DNA of 64,000 nt from positions 4,278,001-4,342,000 of the forward strand of contig OZ255824.1 in assembly GCA_965277495.1 (NCBI GenBank). The letters are read 5' to 3'. The stretch's first letter is position 1. Each line of letters opens with the position of its first letter. Shown here in pieces: positions 50,890-60,308 of this stretch. Under the pieces are notes generated by a model, which worked only from the letters and a program-made list of their open reading frames with translations, ran no database searches and was not told the DNA's origin. The position numbers and the translations under genes were made by a program. The stretch is from CAHJXG01 sp965277495. Its GTDB lineage: Bacteria > Pseudomonadota > Alphaproteobacteria > Acetobacterales > Acetobacteraceae.

Positions 50890-51686
50890 GCGTAGGGTGG
50901 CCTGTGCAGTCCGCCCGGGGAGATGGTGAAGACCTCGCAACCGTCCTCTGTCACGCCGACCATGTGCTCGAACTGGGCGGACAGGCTGCGGTCGCGGGTC
51001 ACGGCGGTCCAGCCGTCGTCGAGCACCTTCACCTCGGGCCGCCCGGCGTTGACCATGGGTTCGATGGTGAAGAACATGCCGGGCCGCAGCACCGGGCCCT
51101 CGCCGGGGCGGCCGAAGTGCAGGATGTTCGGCGCCTCGTGGAAGCGGCGTCCGATGCCGTGGCCGCAGAAGTCGCGCACGACGCTGAACCGGTTGGCCTC
51201 GACATAGACCTGGATCGCATGGCCGAGGTCGCCGAGCGTGGCGCCGGGCTTGACCGCCGCGACTCCGCGCATCAATGCCTCGTAGGTCACGTCGATCAGC
51301 TTGTGCGCCTTGGTCGACGTCCGCCCGGCCGCATACATCCGGCTGCTGTCGCCGTGCCAGCCATCGAGCACGACGGTGACATCGATATTCAGCACGTCTC
51401 CCTCGATCAGGCGGCGCTCACCGGGGATGCCGTGGCAGACGACGTGGTTGATGGAGGTGCAGATGGACTTTGGAAAGCCGCGGTAATTCAGCGGCGCAGG
51501 GATCGCGCCTTGCCCCTGGATGAAATCATGGCACAGGGTATCAAGCGTTGCGGTCGTAACGCCGGGCTGCACGTGCGGGGCGATCATGTCGAGCGTCGCC
51601 GCCGCCAGCCGGCCGGCCGCGCGCATGCCGGCGAAATCCTCGGGCGAATGGATCGTGATACGTCTTGCGTCGGTGCCACCGTCCAT
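50886..51686 (-). CDS. map: Methionine aminopeptidase type I
   Basis: A 266-residue dinuclear metal peptidase that removes initiator methionines. The metal ligands lie in HVVCHGIPGERRLIEGDVLN, IDVTVVLDGWHGDSSRMYAA, GHGIGRRFHEAPNI and FFTIEPMVNAG with the final EHMVGVTEDG. About 100 bases separate it from dacF upstream. It is first in a three-gene operon. Confidence 0.95.
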   Translation of the reverse strand: MDGGTDARRITIHSPEDFAGMRAAGRLAAATLDMIAPHVQPGVTTATLDTLCHDFIQGQGAIPAPLNYRGFPKSICTSINHVVCHGIPGERRLIEGDVLNIDVTVVLDGWHGDSSRMYAAGRTSTKAHKLIDVTYEALMRGVAAVKPGATLGDLGHAIQVYVEANRFSVVRDFCGHGIGRRFHEAPNILHFGRPGEGPVLRPGMFFTIEPMVNAGRPEVKVLDDGWTAVTRDRSLSAQFEHMVGVTEDGCEVFTISPGGLHRPPYA

Positions 51687-51789
51687 GGACGCCCGGCCTC
51701 CTATCCTCGTGGTGTCCCGTTCAAAATGCGCAGCGCCGGCGTCGCACGCAAGGGCGTGGCGCCCGATCAGCCGATGTTATGGCAGGGCA

Positions 51790-52953
51790 TCAACCGTGGA
51801 AACGTCCGGCCCATCGGCTGGACAGGCGCGTGCTTGTCGGCCCGGCCGAACGGGCAGCCATCGCCCGCCGTGCCGGCGCGAGCATCGAGGAATGCGGCGG
51901 CAACGCCATGATGGGCCGCGCGTGCAGCCGCATGCCGTGTGCAGGCTGCTCCCGATGCGGCGAGGCAACCCGCATTCCGTGGTGCCCGCCCCGGGTCAAG
52001 AGGTAATATCGTGGCTGTGGCGGCGCCATGAACGGCGCGGCCTGGGCAAGGCTGATGAACTGATTGATCCGGAACGGGGCAGGCGCGTCGTGCCGCGCCA
52101 TCAAAACCGGCACTCCCTCCCGTTCGAAGCCTTGGTCGAGCAACGAAGCCATATGCTGGTCGCGTTCCCATCCGGACGCGGCGCCGAGCACGACGCCAAT
52201 CAGCCGGGTGTCGGACCGTACGGCCGAGGTGACCACATTGAAGCCGGACGCGGTGATATACCCGGTTTTGAGGCCGTCCGCGCCGGGGTAGGTCTGCAGC
52301 ATGCGTTGGTGGTTCATGACCATGCGTCCCTGGAACGGGAACGACGGCACGCTGAAATACCAATAATACAGGGGGAAATCCTGGATGATGTGGCGCGCGA
52401 GGATCGCCATGTCGCGCGCCGTGGTCACCTGGTCCAGGTCCGGCAGGCCCGAGGCATTGCGGAAGGTGGTGCGGGTCATGCCGAGCGCACGGGCCCGCAG
52501 CGTCATCATTTGGGCGAAGCGTTCCTCATCGCCGCCCAACAGCTCCCCGAGCGCTGCGGCGGCGTCGTTCGCGGACTTGGTCACCAGGCCGAGCAGCGCC
52601 TGCTCGACGGTGATGTTCGTGCCTGGAAGCAGGCCGAGCTTGGTCGGCGACATGGAGGCCGCCCACGACGAGACCGGTACCGGCTGTGAGAGAGCGATGC
52701 GCCGGTCGCGCAACGCCTCGAACAGCATGTAGATCGTCATGATTTTCGTGAGGCTCGCGGGAAAGCGGGTCTCGTCGGCATTCACCGCAGAAATAACGTC
52801 GCCGGTGCCTGCGTCGATGATGATGGATGCATAACGGTCTGAGCCGACCTGCGCCGATGCCAGGCGGATCGATGCCGATAGCGTAATCGCAACGATCAAC
52901 AAGCTTGCAAGCAGCCTCGATCGGGCAAGGCGTTTGGGGGCGAACCCGATCAT
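51790..52953 (-). CDS. D-alanyl-D-alanine carboxypeptidase (class A low-MW PBP, DacF/DacA type)
   Basis: A 387-residue exported peptidase trimming peptidoglycan stem peptides. The signal peptide runs to about residue 35 (LASAQ). The catalytic motifs are SLTK at 67-70 (FPASLTKIMT), SAN in LVTKSANDAAAALG and KTG in PGADGLKTGYITASGF. The last 80 residues are unusual: rich in Arg, His and Pro with no obvious membrane anchor helix, unlike classical DacA. They may still be periplasmic filler. Confidence 0.92.
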   Translation of the reverse strand: MIGFAPKRLARSRLLASLLIVAITLSASIRLASAQVGSDRYASIIIDAGTGDVISAVNADETRFPASLTKIMTIYMLFEALRDRRIALSQPVPVSSWAASMSPTKLGLLPGTNITVEQALLGLVTKSANDAAAALGELLGGDEERFAQMMTLRARALGMTRTTFRNASGLPDLDQVTTARDMAILARHIIQDFPLYYWYFSVPSFPFQGRMVMNHQRMLQTYPGADGLKTGYITASGFNVVTSAVRSDTRLIGVVLGAASGWERDQHMASLLDQGFEREGVPVLMARHDAPAPFRINQFISLAQAAPFMAPPQPRYYLLTRGGHHGMRVASPHREQPAHGMRLHARPIMALPPHSSMLAPARRAMAARSAGPTSTRLSSRWAGRFHG

Positions 52954-53485
52954 TACGATCCATCCTTATGAAAGCCGGTATCAACCTATGGGGCCCGACC
53001 CCTCGCTGTCCAGCGAATGTCGCGAACCAACCGTATTGCATTCAGCGGCTTATTCACATTCCATCATTCATAAGATGAAACCGGTTATGAAGGCCGGAAG
53101 GGATTGCTTCAGCTTCGGACCTGGCGGCATCGAGGCGACGGTCAAGTCTTGGCAGGTGGCCGGGGCGTCTTTCGAGGCCGCCTGACGGCACTTGGGTCGT
53201 GCCGAGGCGGGAAACGGCATGGATCGCCGTCGCAGGCCGTATTTTCGACGATGCCGCGTCCAGCCCCGGGTGAATATCTGGGTCAGGCCATGCTAAACCT
53301 TTTCTCAGGCTATCGCGTTCCGATATGCTCTCCCTGGTAGGCCAATGGGCCTGGACGGCCGGGGCGGCAACGCCGGCCTTGCCGGGCCGGCAGTCAGTCG
53401 CGCTATGTTGGCGCGGTGTTCTTAGGGGAGGCGCCGCGGCGATGCCGTGGCGGCTCGGGTGTCAGGGTAGTGGGCTTGCAAGGCG
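52954..53485. other. 532-bp intergenic region between dacF and clpS
   Basis: The region must hold the divergent promoters of dacF and clpS. No gene is convincing. The 13-mer TTATGAA(A/G)GCCGG occurs twice (52966-52978 and 53085-53097). GCCGGCC-ttgccg-GGCCGGC forms a perfect hairpin at 53372-53391 without a T-tract, so it is not a normal terminator. Short frames in this stretch look random. Confidence 0.4.
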
Positions 53486-53815
53486 ATGAGCGACAACGAC
53501 AAACGCGGCACTGGGGATGGACCTACGATAGGCGTGGTGGTCAAGGCGCGGCCAAAGACGCGCAAGCCCGCGATGTACAAAGTTCTGATGCTCAACGACG
53601 ACTACACGCCCATGGAATTCGTCGTCCACGTGCTGGAACGGTTTTTTCAGAAGACCCGTGAGGAGGCGACGCGGATCATGTTGCATGTGCATCGCCGCGG
53701 TGTTGGAGTGTGCGGGGCCTATACGTATGAGGTCGCCGAGACCAAGGTGACCCAGGTCATGGACCTGGCCCGGCAAAACCAGCATCCGTTGCAATGCACG
53801 ATTGAGAAGGAATAG
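53486..53815 (+). CDS. clpS: ATP-dependent Clp protease adaptor ClpS
   Basis: A 109-residue N-recognin. PAMYKVLMLNDDYTPMEFVV and HVLERFFQKTREEATRIMLH, HRRGVGVCGAYTYEVAETKV include the hydrophobic pocket residues that read N-degron amino acids. ClpS brings such proteins to ClpA, whose gene follows after about 140 bases, the conserved arrangement. Confidence 0.96.
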   Translation: MSDNDKRGTGDGPTIGVVVKARPKTRKPAMYKVLMLNDDYTPMEFVVHVLERFFQKTREEATRIMLHVHRRGVGVCGAYTYEVAETKVTQVMDLARQNQHPLQCTIEKE

Positions 53816-53954
53816 GTCGGTTTGAAGGGACAGGCTGCACAACGCGCTTCGTCATCCCATTTAATCTGCTACCCAAATCTACTTGGGACCCGCATCGGAT
53901 CGGGCCTTGCCGCATGGACGGCAGGGACCCCAGCGCGAAGGAGCGTCAGTCGCT

Positions 53955-56300
53955 ATGTTGTCACGCAACCTTGAACAGACGTTGCACCGCGCCTTGTCGC
54001 TCGCCAGCGAACGCCGGCATGAATACGCCACGCTCGAGCATCTTCTGCTCGGATTGGCAGAGGACAGCGACGCTGCGACCGTGCTCCGCGCCTGCGGGGT
54101 CGACCTCGACAAGCTCCGCCAGGATCTGGCCGAGTTCCTGGACAAAGATCTTTCCGGCCTCGCGACGGAGCGGCCCGGCGACCCGAAGCCGACCGCCGGG
54201 TTTCAGCGGGTCGTGCAACGGGCCGCAATCCACGTGCAGAGCTCTGGACGCGACGAGGTGACCGGCGCGAACGTATTGGTCGCACTGTTCAGCGAACGGG
54301 AAAGCCACGCGGTTTACTTCCTGCAATTGCAGGATATGACCCGGCTCGATGCGGTCAATTTCATCTCGCACGGCATCGCCAAGGCGCCGGGCCGGGCCGC
54401 GCAACGTCCCACAACCGGCGCTAAGGAGGAGAACACGCCAGAGAACGAGCGCGAAGAAAAGCCTGGCCGGCGCGCCCAGGACGCTCTCAGCAACTATTGC
54501 GTAAACCTCAACAAGAAGGCGGCGGCCGGCAAGATCGATCCCCTGATCGGGCGCGATTCCGAAATCGAGCGCACGATCCAGATCCTATGCCGGCGCACCA
54601 AGAACAACCCGCTCTATGTCGGCGACCCCGGCGTCGGCAAGACCGCCATCGCCGAGGGGCTGGCCAAGCGCATCGTCGAGGGCGACGTGCCGGAGGTGCT
54701 GGCGAAATCCACCATCTTCGCCCTGGACATGGGCGCGCTGCTGGCCGGAACGCGCTATCGCGGCGACTTCGAAGAGCGTTTGAAGGCGGTGGTGACCGAA
54801 CTCGAGGCGCACCCTGGCAGCATCCTGTTCATCGACGAAATCCATACCGTGATCGGCGCCGGTGCGACGAGCGGCGGCGCCATGGATGCGTCCAACCTGC
54901 TCAAGCCGGCGCTTGCGGCTGGGAGCCTGCGTTGCGTCGGCAGCACGACGTATAAAGAATACCGCAACTACTTCGAGAAGGACCGCGCGCTGGTTAGGCG
55001 GTTCCAGAAGATCGACGTGAACGAGCCGTCGCTGGAGGACGCGATCAAGATTCTGCGCGGCCTGAAAACCAACTACGAGAAGCATCACAAGGTCCGCTAC
55101 ACCGAGGAGGCGATCCGCGGCGCCGTGGAGCTTTCGGCCAAGTACATCAACGACCGCAAGCTGCCGGACAAGGCGATCGACGTTATCGACGAGGTTGGCG
55201 CCTCGCGGATGCTGCAGCCGGAGGGCAAGCGGCGTAAGATGGTGACGTTGCGCGATGTCGAGGAGATCGTCGCCAAAATCGCCCGCATCCCGCCCAAGTC
55301 GGTCTCGGCAGATGACAAGGAGACGCTGCGCAACCTGGAGCGCGACCTGAAGGCCATGGTGTTCGGCCAGGACAAAGCGATCGAGGCGCTCGCCGCCGCG
55401 ATAAAGCTGTCGCGCGCCGGGCTGCGCGAGGCCGAGAAGCCGATCGGCAACTATCTGTTCAGCGGCCCGACCGGCGTCGGCAAGACTGAGGTGGCCCGGC
55501 AGCTCGCCAGCACCCTGGGCATCGAGCTGACGCGTTTCGACATGAGCGAGTATATGGAGCGGCATAGCGTGTCGCGGCTGATCGGCGCGCCGCCGGGCTA
55601 TGTCGGCTTCGATCAGGGCGGGCTGCTGACCGATGCGATCGACCAGCATCCGCATTGCGTGCTGCTGCTGGATGAGATCGAAAAGGCGCATCCCGACCTG
55701 TTCAACATCCTACTGCAGGTGATGGACCACGGAAAGCTGACCGATCATAACGGCAAGGTCGTCGATTTCCGCAATGTGATCCTGATCATGACGACGAATG
55801 CCGGCGCGAGCGACATGGCGAAGGAGGCCATCGGCTTCGGCAGTACGGAGCGCGAGGGCGAGGACACCGAGGCGATCAAGCGGCTGTTCACACCGGAGTT
55901 CCGCAACCGGCTGGACGCCACCATCACCTTCGCCGGGCTGACGCCGGAGATCGTCGGCCGCGTCGTCGAGAAGTTCGTCATGCAGCTTGAGGCGCAGCTC
56001 GCCGACCGCAACGTGACCATCGAGCTGTCGTCGGCCGCCAAGGAGTGGCTGGCTGAGCGGGGCTACGACCGGCTGTATGGCGCGCGTCCGTTGGGCCGGG
56101 TCATCCAGGAGTATATCAAGAAGCCGCTGGCCGAGGAGCTGTTGTTCGGCAAGCTGGTCAAGGGTGGCTCGGTCAAGGTTGCGCTGCGTGACGATAAGCT
56201 GGATTTCGAGTTCACCGAAGCGGTGCAGCAAGGCATGTCGAAGGCGGAGGGCGACGGCGACGAAGGTTCGTCGGAGCTCGAGCCTGAAACGGCGGAGTAG
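53955..56300 (+). CDS. clpA: ATP-dependent Clp protease ATP-binding subunit ClpA
   Basis: A 781-residue AAA+ unfoldase with two nucleotide-binding domains. The N-domain starts MLSRNLEQTLHRALSLASER. D1 has GDPGVGKTAIAEGLAKRI (Walker A near residue 223) and ILFIDEIHTVIGAGA (Walker B). D2 has SGPTGVGKTEVARQLAS (near residue 504), VLLLDEIEKAHPDL and the RLYGARPLGRVIQEYI sensor region. The acidic tail ends ELEPETAE. It docks on ClpP, which is not here, and takes substrates from ClpS. Confidence 0.96.
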   Translation: MLSRNLEQTLHRALSLASERRHEYATLEHLLLGLAEDSDAATVLRACGVDLDKLRQDLAEFLDKDLSGLATERPGDPKPTAGFQRVVQRAAIHVQSSGRDEVTGANVLVALFSERESHAVYFLQLQDMTRLDAVNFISHGIAKAPGRAAQRPTTGAKEENTPENEREEKPGRRAQDALSNYCVNLNKKAAAGKIDPLIGRDSEIERTIQILCRRTKNNPLYVGDPGVGKTAIAEGLAKRIVEGDVPEVLAKSTIFALDMGALLAGTRYRGDFEERLKAVVTELEAHPGSILFIDEIHTVIGAGATSGGAMDASNLLKPALAAGSLRCVGSTTYKEYRNYFEKDRALVRRFQKIDVNEPSLEDAIKILRGLKTNYEKHHKVRYTEEAIRGAVELSAKYINDRKLPDKAIDVIDEVGASRMLQPEGKRRKMVTLRDVEEIVAKIARIPPKSVSADDKETLRNLERDLKAMVFGQDKAIEALAAAIKLSRAGLREAEKPIGNYLFSGPTGVGKTEVARQLASTLGIELTRFDMSEYMERHSVSRLIGAPPGYVGFDQGGLLTDAIDQHPHCVLLLDEIEKAHPDLFNILLQVMDHGKLTDHNGKVVDFRNVILIMTTNAGASDMAKEAIGFGSTEREGEDTEAIKRLFTPEFRNRLDATITFAGLTPEIVGRVVEKFVMQLEAQLADRNVTIELSSAAKEWLAERGYDRLYGARPLGRVIQEYIKKPLAEELLFGKLVKGGSVKVALRDDKLDFEFTEAVQQGMSKAEGDGDEGSSELEPETAE

Positions 56301-56354
56301 CGGCGGTCTTATGGGCGGGGCCACGTGTCCGGCCCGGTGCTTTGCGGAGGTCGC

Positions 56355-56636
56355 ATGAAGGCGGTGTGGAGCAATCAGGTGGTCGCCGAGAGCGATGACA
56401 TCGTGACGGTCGAGGGCAACGCGTATTTCCCCGTTGCGAGCCTGCGTTCAGAATTCGTCGAGCCCAGCGCCCATACGAGCGTTTGCTCCTGGAAAGGGAC
56501 GGCGCATTACATGTCGTTGAACGTTGGCGGCTCGGTAAACAAGGACGCTGTCTGGTTCTATCCGAAGCCAAAAGAAGCGGCCGCAACTGTTCGCGGCCGC
56601 GTGGCTTTCTGGAAAGGCGTCGTGGTTTCCTCCTAG
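56355..56636 (+). CDS. DUF427 domain protein
   Basis: A 93-residue protein. MKAVWSNQVVAESDDIVTVE, GNAYFPVASLRSEFVEPSAH and SVCSWKGTAHYMSLNVGGSV are typical of this short beta-rich family, whose role is unknown. AGGAGG-like GCGGAGG precedes the ATG. The stop region overlaps the convergent SDR gene by four bases. Confidence 0.9.
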   Translation: MKAVWSNQVVAESDDIVTVEGNAYFPVASLRSEFVEPSAHTSVCSWKGTAHYMSLNVGGSVNKDAVWFYPKPKEAAATVRGRVAFWKGVVVSS

Positions 56637-57391
56637 CCGCCCTGGCGCTTGATCACTAGCGGCCCGGGCGCTTGGCAGGTCGGCATCATCTCGATGCGGT
56701 TGATGTTCACGTGGGCGGGTAGGCCCACCACCCAAGCGACGGCTTCGGCAATGTCCTGCGGTGAAAGAGGGGTCGTGCCGGCGTAAACAGCGGCGGCCTT
56801 TTCCGCGTCGCCGCCAAAGCGGACCTTGCTGAACTCGCTGCCGCCGACCAGGCCGGGTTCCAGATCGGTGATTCGCACCCCGGTGCCGACCAGATCCGCC
56901 TTCAGGTTGGCGCTGAAATGCATGACGAAGGCTTTGCTTGCGCCGTAGACGTTGCCGCCGGGGTAGGGGTAAGTCGCCGCCGTGCTGCTCAGGTTGATGA
57001 TATGGCCGTGATCGCGCTGCACCATGCCGGGCAGGATCGCGTGGGTAAGCCGGATCAGGCCGGTGACGTTGGTCGCCACCATCGTGTCCCAATCTTTAAG
57101 GCTGGCCTGATGGGCGGGCGCCGTGCCTAGAGCCAGCCCAGCGTTGTTGACCAGCACGTCGATATCCTGCCAGCCCTCAGGCAGGCTACCCGGCAGTGCA
57201 GCAATAGAGGCGGCGTCGGTGACGTCGAGTTGGAATGGCAGCAGGTTCGCCCCGAGTTCGTCTTGCAGCGCTTGCAGGCGGTTGGTCCGGCGCCCGGTGG
57301 CGATCACGCGGTGGCCGTCATGGATGAAGCGGCGGGTGATCGCCTCTCCGAAACCGGCGGTCGCGCCGGTAATGAGGATGGTCAGGCTCAT
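56633..57391 (-). CDS. Short-chain dehydrogenase/reductase (YdfG-like)
   Basis: A 252-residue Rossmann-fold NAD(P)(H) oxidoreductase. The cofactor motif is ITGATAGFGEAITRRFI, the NNAG motif is VLVNNAGLALGTAPAH and the catalytic triad is the Ser in INLSSTAATYPYPGG with the Tyr/Lys in NVYGASKAFVMHFSANL. GLVGGSEFSKVRFGGDAEKA and VAWVVGLPAHVNINRIEMMP resemble E. coli YdfG, an NADP-dependent 3-hydroxy acid (serine/allo-threonine) dehydrogenase. The substrate is not certain. Confidence 0.9.
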   Translation of the reverse strand: MSLTILITGATAGFGEAITRRFIHDGHRVIATGRRTNRLQALQDELGANLLPFQLDVTDAASIAALPGSLPEGWQDIDVLVNNAGLALGTAPAHQASLKDWDTMVATNVTGLIRLTHAILPGMVQRDHGHIINLSSTAATYPYPGGNVYGASKAFVMHFSANLKADLVGTGVRITDLEPGLVGGSEFSKVRFGGDAEKAAAVYAGTTPLSPQDIAEAVAWVVGLPAHVNINRIEMMPTCQAPGPLVIKRQGG

Positions 57392-57430
57392 GGCATAGGC
57401 TCCGTTAAGATCTCCTTGGAACCTAGCTGG

Positions 57431-58285
57431 CTAATCCGGCAGGCGGAAGCGGACGGAGACCGGGCAATGGTCCGACAGCCGCTCTTTTGCCGCCTCATCG
57501 GTCTCGCGATAGACCATGACCCGCAATGTGTCGGCCTGCATCCAGCCGCGCGCTGCGCCGCCGGCAAGGATGTGATCGATGAAGCTGTTGCCGCCCCAGC
57601 ATGGGCTGCCGCGGCCTTCTGTCGCACGGGCCAACGGCGCGGCGGCATTCAGCGCCGCCAGCAACTCATCCCGGTTCTCCATCCGCCGGTTGAAATCGCC
57701 AAGCAGTACGAACGGCACGCCTTCTTCGCGGCGCTGTGCGATCCAGCCCTGCAGCGGGCCAATCTGCCGGTGCAGCGTGTCGCAGACCCGGCCGGAGTCG
57801 CCCGACAAGCGCGCATGATTGCAGCCGCTTTTCAGATGGACGGCTAATAACCGCAACCGCGCGCCGGGAAGGTCGAGCGTGATGTCCGCGCCGCTGCGCA
57901 GGCGATGCTCTGCCGTGGGATAGATGTCGAGACCCACGAGATCCGGGTTGCGCACGACCGGAATGCCGCGACGGACCGCGATGCCGACGCGCTGCACTAC
58001 GTGGTCCCCGGTGGTGAAAATTGCATATCGTTCGGGCGGGAAGACCTGGGCGGCAATCTCGGGACCGTCCACTTCCTGAAAAGCGACGACATCGGCGTCA
58101 AGCAGCAGCGCGTAGCGGCGGAGGGCATCGATATCCTCCGGCCGCTTCGGATGCACGTCATCGGGCAGAGCGGGGTCTCCGAAGCTGCGAGCGGTAAGCC
58201 ATTCGAGGTTCCAAGTCGCGACACGCAACTCGGACGCGCCGGCGCTGCAGGTCAACGCCAGCAGAATGGCAAGAACCCGGATCAT
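57431..58285 (-). CDS. Exported endonuclease/exonuclease/phosphatase (EEP) family protein
   Basis: A 284-residue protein with a signal peptide (MIRVLAILLALTCSAGASEL). The EEP active-site motifs are RVATWNLEWLTARSF, VVAFQEVDGPEIAAQVF, VPFVLLGDFNRRMENRDELL and KERLSDHCPVSVRFRL. Members cleave phosphodiesters in nucleic acids or phospholipids. Because it is exported, a role on periplasmic or extracellular DNA or lipids is likelier than in-cell defence. Its start overlaps the stop of the helicase gene by four bases. Confidence 0.85.
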   Translation of the reverse strand: MIRVLAILLALTCSAGASELRVATWNLEWLTARSFGDPALPDDVHPKRPEDIDALRRYALLLDADVVAFQEVDGPEIAAQVFPPERYAIFTTGDHVVQRVGIAVRRGIPVVRNPDLVGLDIYPTAEHRLRSGADITLDLPGARLRLLAVHLKSGCNHARLSGDSGRVCDTLHRQIGPLQGWIAQRREEGVPFVLLGDFNRRMENRDELLAALNAAAPLARATEGRGSPCWGGNSFIDHILAGGAARGWMQADTLRVMVYRETDEAAKERLSDHCPVSVRFRLPD

Positions 58286-60225
58286 AGCAGGAACGGTTCG
58301 GACATGATGGCGTCTCCGGTTGGCTCGGGTGCGCGATCCAGCAAAATAGCGCCACAGGCCGATAGATATTCCGCTATCATATCATATCGGCCCGGGAGCC
58401 GGGTTGGGTCGCGTGCGTCGCCGGGCGGCACCCAGATCACCGTTGTGAACCGCGCCCGTGTCAGTAGCACGCGGTAGGCATTGAGGCGGTTCGAGACGGC
58501 CTCCGCACGGCGTGCAATGATCCAGGAACTGCCGCGCAGGCTGCGGGCCTGCCATCCGGCGCCGTCCACGGTCCGCACCAGGTCGGCGTCCCAGCATACG
58601 CCGGCCTGGTCCAGCTCGAGCCCTTGGACGCAGAACTCGGTCGCGACGACCTCGAGCGCGTCGGCGCTGCGGATGTCTGGCCAGCGGTCCAGGAACCAGC
58701 GGGCAACGGCGTCTTCGTCCTGATGCGGCAGCACGCTCCCAAGCCCCTCCGCTCGCAAACGGCGAGCCAGTGAGCTCGCGAGCAGCCCGGATCGGCGTAT
58801 GCCGCGGCTCCGCAACGCGGCGCGCATGTCGCCTAAGGAGCGCGTCAGGCGGAACGGCACGTCATCCATGGCCTTGGCGATGTCGTTGGCCCGGCTCGGT
58901 TGGTTAGCCAGCGCCGCTTCGACCCATGCCGCCGCCGTCGGCGCATTCACGCTGCGGACAACCTGGCCCAAATGCAACCGTTCATCCCAAACTATGCCCG
59001 AGCCAGCGGCAAGGCGCTGGCGCGGGTCGACCGCCGTCATTGCATCGGGCGGCGCGGCCGCACGCCAGTTTGGCCGCTCTGCCAACGCCCGGCCCCATTC
59101 TGCAATGCCGCCTTCGCCCTCATGGATCTCCTGCCCGCCGCCCAGCAGGCAGACAATCACCGTCCAACCCTGGTGCCGCCCCATGATATCGAGCAGATGG
59201 CCGGGTTCGGAGGTCGTGAGCGGCAGTGGACGGTTGCGGGTCTTGCCGACGGCGTGCGATGCGGTCCAGCAGCGCTGCGCTTCATCGATGATCAATATGC
59301 GCTCGGGCGGTGGCCCGGGTTCCCGGACGTGGTGGTCGCGGAAGCGGGGCAGGGCCTGGATGACGCCCTCCATCCGCTGTTGCGCCGCACGCCTTCCCAT
59401 GCCGCGTCCGACAGCGTCTCGCGCCAACGCCTCCCGGAGCACATGCACCAGCGTGGGATTGCCCGTAAGGAACGCTGCGCCGTGGCCGGCAAAGGCGAGA
59501 TCGAGGCCGCACAGGGTCTTGCCGGCCCCGGGATCGCCGGTGATGAACACTGCCCGATGCAACCCTTCGGCGCGGGCCTGCCCAATCGCGTCGGCGACCG
59601 CCGCAGCGGTTCGCGCCAATCCGCCGCGCCCGGCCTGCGCCAAAGTGATTGCCGTGACGTCGTGGCGCGCATAGAGCAGGCACGCCGCCACGACCAACGC
59701 GGGCACCGGACGATAGGGCGCCGTCGCCCACGCACTTGGTGGGGCTGCTCCAGGAACCCTGGGAAAGCCGGCGGCGATATCCCGTAGCAGGCCCGGCAGC
59801 AACAGCCGGGTCGTCTCGATCACCGGCGATGCGCCGAGCAAAGGCAACGGCCGGGCACCCTGCGGTTGGCCGCCATTCGGCACCACCAGGATCGGCACCA
59901 CCGGCATGCGCCTGCACCCGGCGTGGAAATCCGCGAGGTCGAGCGCCGCATCCTCGATCGCCGTCCGGTCGGCGGCGCTGAACCTGTTCGCCTCCATGGC
60001 GATGCGGAACACCAAAACCGCGCCCGGGGTGACCAGGACGGCATCGATGCGGCGGCCTAGGCGCAACACTTGGTAATGCAGCAGCACCGCCCAGTCCCGC
60101 GTGCCCGGAACCATGGCCAATGCGTCCTGCAACAACGCAATACTCTTGGGTTCCGTCCGTTCAAGAAATGCCGGCACGCTGCCGCACCATGTCTCATTGG
60201 CAGTCGATGGTGGCGTATCGGGCAC
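58282..60225 (-). CDS. DUF2075 (Schlafen group 3-like) superfamily 1 helicase with degenerate nuclease-like N-terminus
   Basis: A 647-residue soluble protein. Walker A is at 230-237 (FITGDPGAGKTLCGLDL), Walker B at 311-320 (ILIIDEAQRCW), motif III-like text is VIVCLLGGGQEIHEGEGG and motif VI is LNAYRVLLTRARFTTVIWVP. This is the DUF2075 core. The N-terminal 110 residues look like a restriction-type fold: RRIDAVLVTPGAVLVFRIA keeps Asp61, but the expected ExK strand reads FRIAMEA, so catalysis is probably lost. The role is unknown; related proteins often occur with DNA-modification or phage-resistance genes, which are absent here. Confidence 0.82.
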   Translation of the reverse strand: MPDTPPSTANETWCGSVPAFLERTEPKSIALLQDALAMVPGTRDWAVLLHYQVLRLGRRIDAVLVTPGAVLVFRIAMEANRFSAADRTAIEDAALDLADFHAGCRRMPVVPILVVPNGGQPQGARPLPLLGASPVIETTRLLLPGLLRDIAAGFPRVPGAAPPSAWATAPYRPVPALVVAACLLYARHDVTAITLAQAGRGGLARTAAAVADAIGQARAEGLHRAVFITGDPGAGKTLCGLDLAFAGHGAAFLTGNPTLVHVLREALARDAVGRGMGRRAAQQRMEGVIQALPRFRDHHVREPGPPPERILIIDEAQRCWTASHAVGKTRNRPLPLTTSEPGHLLDIMGRHQGWTVIVCLLGGGQEIHEGEGGIAEWGRALAERPNWRAAAPPDAMTAVDPRQRLAAGSGIVWDERLHLGQVVRSVNAPTAAAWVEAALANQPSRANDIAKAMDDVPFRLTRSLGDMRAALRSRGIRRSGLLASSLARRLRAEGLGSVLPHQDEDAVARWFLDRWPDIRSADALEVVATEFCVQGLELDQAGVCWDADLVRTVDGAGWQARSLRGSSWIIARRAEAVSNRLNAYRVLLTRARFTTVIWVPPGDARDPTRLPGRYDMIAEYLSACGAILLDRAPEPTGDAIMSEPFLL

Positions 60226-60308
60226 GCGGCCATCATCGCCTAGAAACGTTGCTGAAACGTTAACGCACGCCGCTTGCCTGCTGAAAAATTTGCCTCATGC
60301 GCGTGCGG

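Noticed and set aside
53372..53391. Perfect GC hairpin before clpS as a terminator
   Set aside because: No T-tract follows on either strand, and no gene ends close to it.
57431..60225. EEP phosphodiesterase plus DUF2075 helicase as a new two-gene defence system
   Set aside because: The EEP protein has a clear signal peptide and would act outside the cytosol, and no other defence, integrase or repeat signs are near, so the coupling alone is not enough.
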